Of a stretch of DNA of 64,000 nucleotides, positions 62,620-64,000 are shown piece by piece. The stretch is from positions 62,001 to 126,000 of the forward strand of contig NZ_MRWE01000001.1 in the NCBI RefSeq assembly GCF_002093665.1, read 5' to 3'. The position numbers and the translations under genes were made by a program. Positions within the stretch are counted from its first letter, which is position 1. Every line of letters begins with the position of its first letter. The notes beneath the pieces were generated by a model, which worked only from the letters and a program-made list of their open reading frames with translations, ran no database searches and was not told the DNA's origin. This stretch comes from Rouxiella badensis (GTDB lineage Bacteria > Pseudomonadota > Gammaproteobacteria > Enterobacterales > Enterobacteriaceae).

Positions 62620-63822
62620 ATGGAAACCTGGAAACTAAATCTAATCTCCGTCTGGCTAGGCTGCTTCTTTACCGGTCTCGCTATGAGTGAAATCCTGCCC
62701 TTCCTGCCGCTGTATGTCGAACAACTTGGCGTTCATGACCACGAAGCTCTGAGTATCTGGTCCGGGCTGGTGTTTAGTGGCACCTTTATGGTTTCCGCCT
62801 GCGTGGCCCCGCTGTGGGGCAGTTTAGCCGACCGCAAAGGGCGAAAACTGATGCTGCTGCGCGCGGCGCTGGGTATGGCGATAGTCATGGTACTACAGGG
62901 CTTCGCGCAAAACGTCTGGCAGCTGTTTATCTTCCGCACGCTGATGGGCCTGACTTCCGGCTTTATCCCCAACGCCATGGCGCTGGTCGCCTCGCAGGTT
63001 CCACGCGACAAGAGCGGTTGGGCGTTGGGTACCCTGTCTACCGGCCAGGTTGCCGGGGTAATTATCGGACCGCTGTTGGGCGGATTCATGGCCGACCATC
63101 TCGGCCTGCGCACGGTGTTTTTCGTCACCGGTGGCCTGCTGTTTATCAGCTTCCTCATCACGCTGTTCCTGATTAAAGAGCGCGTAGTGCCGGTCAGTAA
63201 GGCCGACAGGCTCAGCGGGAAAGCGGTATTTACCACGCTGCCTTACCCAATGCTCATCATTAGCCTGTTCGTGACCACGATGATGATCCAACTCGCCAAC
63301 GGCTCCATTAGCCCGATTCTGACGCTGTTTATTCGTAACCTGTCCGGCAATACCGCTAACATCGCCTTTATCAGCGGGGTCATCGCTGCCGTGCCGGGGA
63401 TTTCCGCCCTGCTCGCCGCGCCGAAACTCGGCAAACTCGGCGACCGCATTGGCGCACACCGCGTATTAATCGCGGCTCTGGTGTTCTGCTTCATCCTGTT
63501 CTGCCTGATGGCAACCATCAGTACACCGGTGCAGCTGGGCGTTTTACGCTTCCTGTTGGGCTTCGGCGACGGTGCGCTTATGCCTGCGGTGCAGGCGCTG
63601 CTGGTCAAGTACAGCAGTGAGCAGGTCACCGGTCGAATCTTCGGATATAACCAGTCATTCATGTACCTGGGCAACGTGGCGGGCCCGCTGATAGGCTCTG
63701 GCACCTCCGCGTTGTTAGGCTTCCGCTGGGTATTTCTGGTCACCGCCATTTTGGTGCTCTTCAACGCGGTGCAAATCTGGTGGAGTTTCAGAAGGGTTCC
63801 CACCGGCGTCAGGGTTAAATAA
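62620..63822 (+). CDS. mdtG: MFS multidrug efflux protein MdtG
   Basis: This 400-residue 12-helix exporter resembles E. coli MdtG (YceE, 408 aa): [99 protein letters not shown] and [20 protein letters not shown]. MdtG gives resistance to fosfomycin and deoxycholate when overproduced in E. coli. A close paralogue cannot be ruled out. It is divergent from rhlE. Confidence 0.8.
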   Translation: METWKLNLISVWLGCFFTGLAMSEILPFLPLYVEQLGVHDHEALSIWSGLVFSGTFMVSACVAPLWGSLADRKGRKLMLLRAALGMAIVMVLQGFAQNVWQLFIFRTLMGLTSGFIPNAMALVASQVPRDKSGWALGTLSTGQVAGVIIGPLLGGFMADHLGLRTVFFVTGGLLFISFLITLFLIKERVVPVSKADRLSGKAVFTTLPYPMLIISLFVTTMMIQLANGSISPILTLFIRNLSGNTANIAFISGVIAAVPGISALLAAPKLGKLGDRIGAHRVLIAALVFCFILFCLMATISTPVQLGVLRFLLGFGDGALMPAVQALLVKYSSEQVTGRIFGYNQSFMYLGNVAGPLIGSGTSALLGFRWVFLVTAILVLFNAVQIWWSFRRVPTGVRVK

Positions 63823-63860
63823 TTGAATGCGGGTCGGCCGGTAAACTAAGGGCAAAAAAA

Positions 63861-63887
63861 AGGGGAGACAGCGCGAGCTGCTCCCCT
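63861..63887 (-). terminator. Terminator of ybhL
   Basis: AGGGGAG ... CTCCCCT hairpin with an inner CAGC/GCTG stem; on the minus strand it is followed by eight T. Confidence 0.88.
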
Positions 63888-63903
63888 CTTCGACTCAATT
63901 AAT

Positions 63904-64000
63904 TTATCTTCTGCTGCCGAAAATGCGCAACAGCATCAGGAACAGGTTGATGAAATCAAGATACAGGGTCAACGCACCGACGATAGAGTATTTGCGGAAG
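63904..64000 (-). CDS. ybhL: Bax inhibitor-1 family membrane protein YbhL (3' end only)
   Basis: Only the last 32 codons are in the window: FRKYSIVGALTLYLDFINLF then LMLLRIFGSRR and the stop. This is the conserved end of the Bax-inhibitor-1/YccA-like family and matches E. coli YbhL. The rest lies beyond base 64000. Confidence 0.88.
   Translation of the reverse strand, partial: FRKYSIVGALTLYLDFINLFLMLLRIFGSRR

Overview
The window looks like chromosomal DNA of an enterobacterium (Enterobacterales), probably a Yersiniaceae-like genus such as Rahnella, Ewingella, Rouxiella or Serratia; the genus is an inference. The evidence is a set of recognisable Enterobacterales genes: abgR-abgABT, comR-bhsA, ddlA, dld, yohC, yohP, pbpG, dusC, rhlE, mdtG and the tail of ybhL. 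In E. coli, dld, pbpG, yohC, yohP and dusC are neighbours. Here the same backbone is pulled apart by accessory blocks. No rRNA, tRNA or CRISPR array was seen.

Layout. 0-9 kb: a 5'-truncated MFS transporter, a suppressor-of-fused-like protein, the p-aminobenzoyl-glutamate uptake and cleavage locus abgR<>abgABT, and an MpaB-type oxygenase. 9.1-15.8 kb: a ComR-type TetR repressor followed by nine BhsA-like (DUF1471/YhcN family) small periplasmic proteins plus one related-looking secreted peptide. Six of these genes carry the same 70-bp promoter module: two near-palindromic sites exactly 56 bp apart centre to centre, flanking a -35/-10 pair with a 17-bp spacer. A mok/hok/sok type I toxin-antitoxin locus sits inside the array. 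15.8-25.4 kb: ddlA, a DHCW cupin, a succinate-semialdehyde-type dehydrogenase, a phnC-phnD-phnE-phnE importer, dld and yohC. 25.6-31.8 kb: a three-subunit membrane FAD sugar-acid dehydrogenase (gluconate 2-dehydrogenase type), an Asp/Glu racemase-like protein, the 27-aa yohP and pbpG.

32-55 kb is accessory. It holds a LysR gene, a tannase/feruloyl esterase and an amidohydrolase. Then comes a 17.5-kb segment bounded by two directly repeated, nearly identical 811-bp IS6-family elements. The segment carries a LacI regulator with a very strong double palindrome upstream, a second three-subunit FAD dehydrogenase, a frameshifted glyoxalase-fold gene, a decayed tyrosine recombinase, an extra panB, a LysE/Lrp pair, three IS3 remnants, and a DUF554-UbiX-UbiD operon divergent from a LysR gene. 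The UbiD protein closely resembles protocatechuate/gallate decarboxylase AroY. Neither IS6 copy has a target duplication, and the MFS gene to the right has lost its 5' end, which suggests deletion or recombination at the borders.

55-64 kb returns to backbone: a Fur-box-preceded FepA-type siderophore receptor, dusC, an MFS exporter divergent from a cysteine-rich HTH regulator, rhlE, mdtG and the end of ybhL.

How it fits together: the window combines periplasmic oxidation of sugar acids into the respiratory chain (two FAD dehydrogenases, Dld), use of plant aromatics (tannase plus gallate/protocatechuate-type decarboxylase), scavenging (abg, phn, siderophore receptor) and an amplified envelope-stress module (comR-bhsA). 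This would suit a plant- or soil-associated bacterium. All functions are read from sequence and family knowledge; no search was run.
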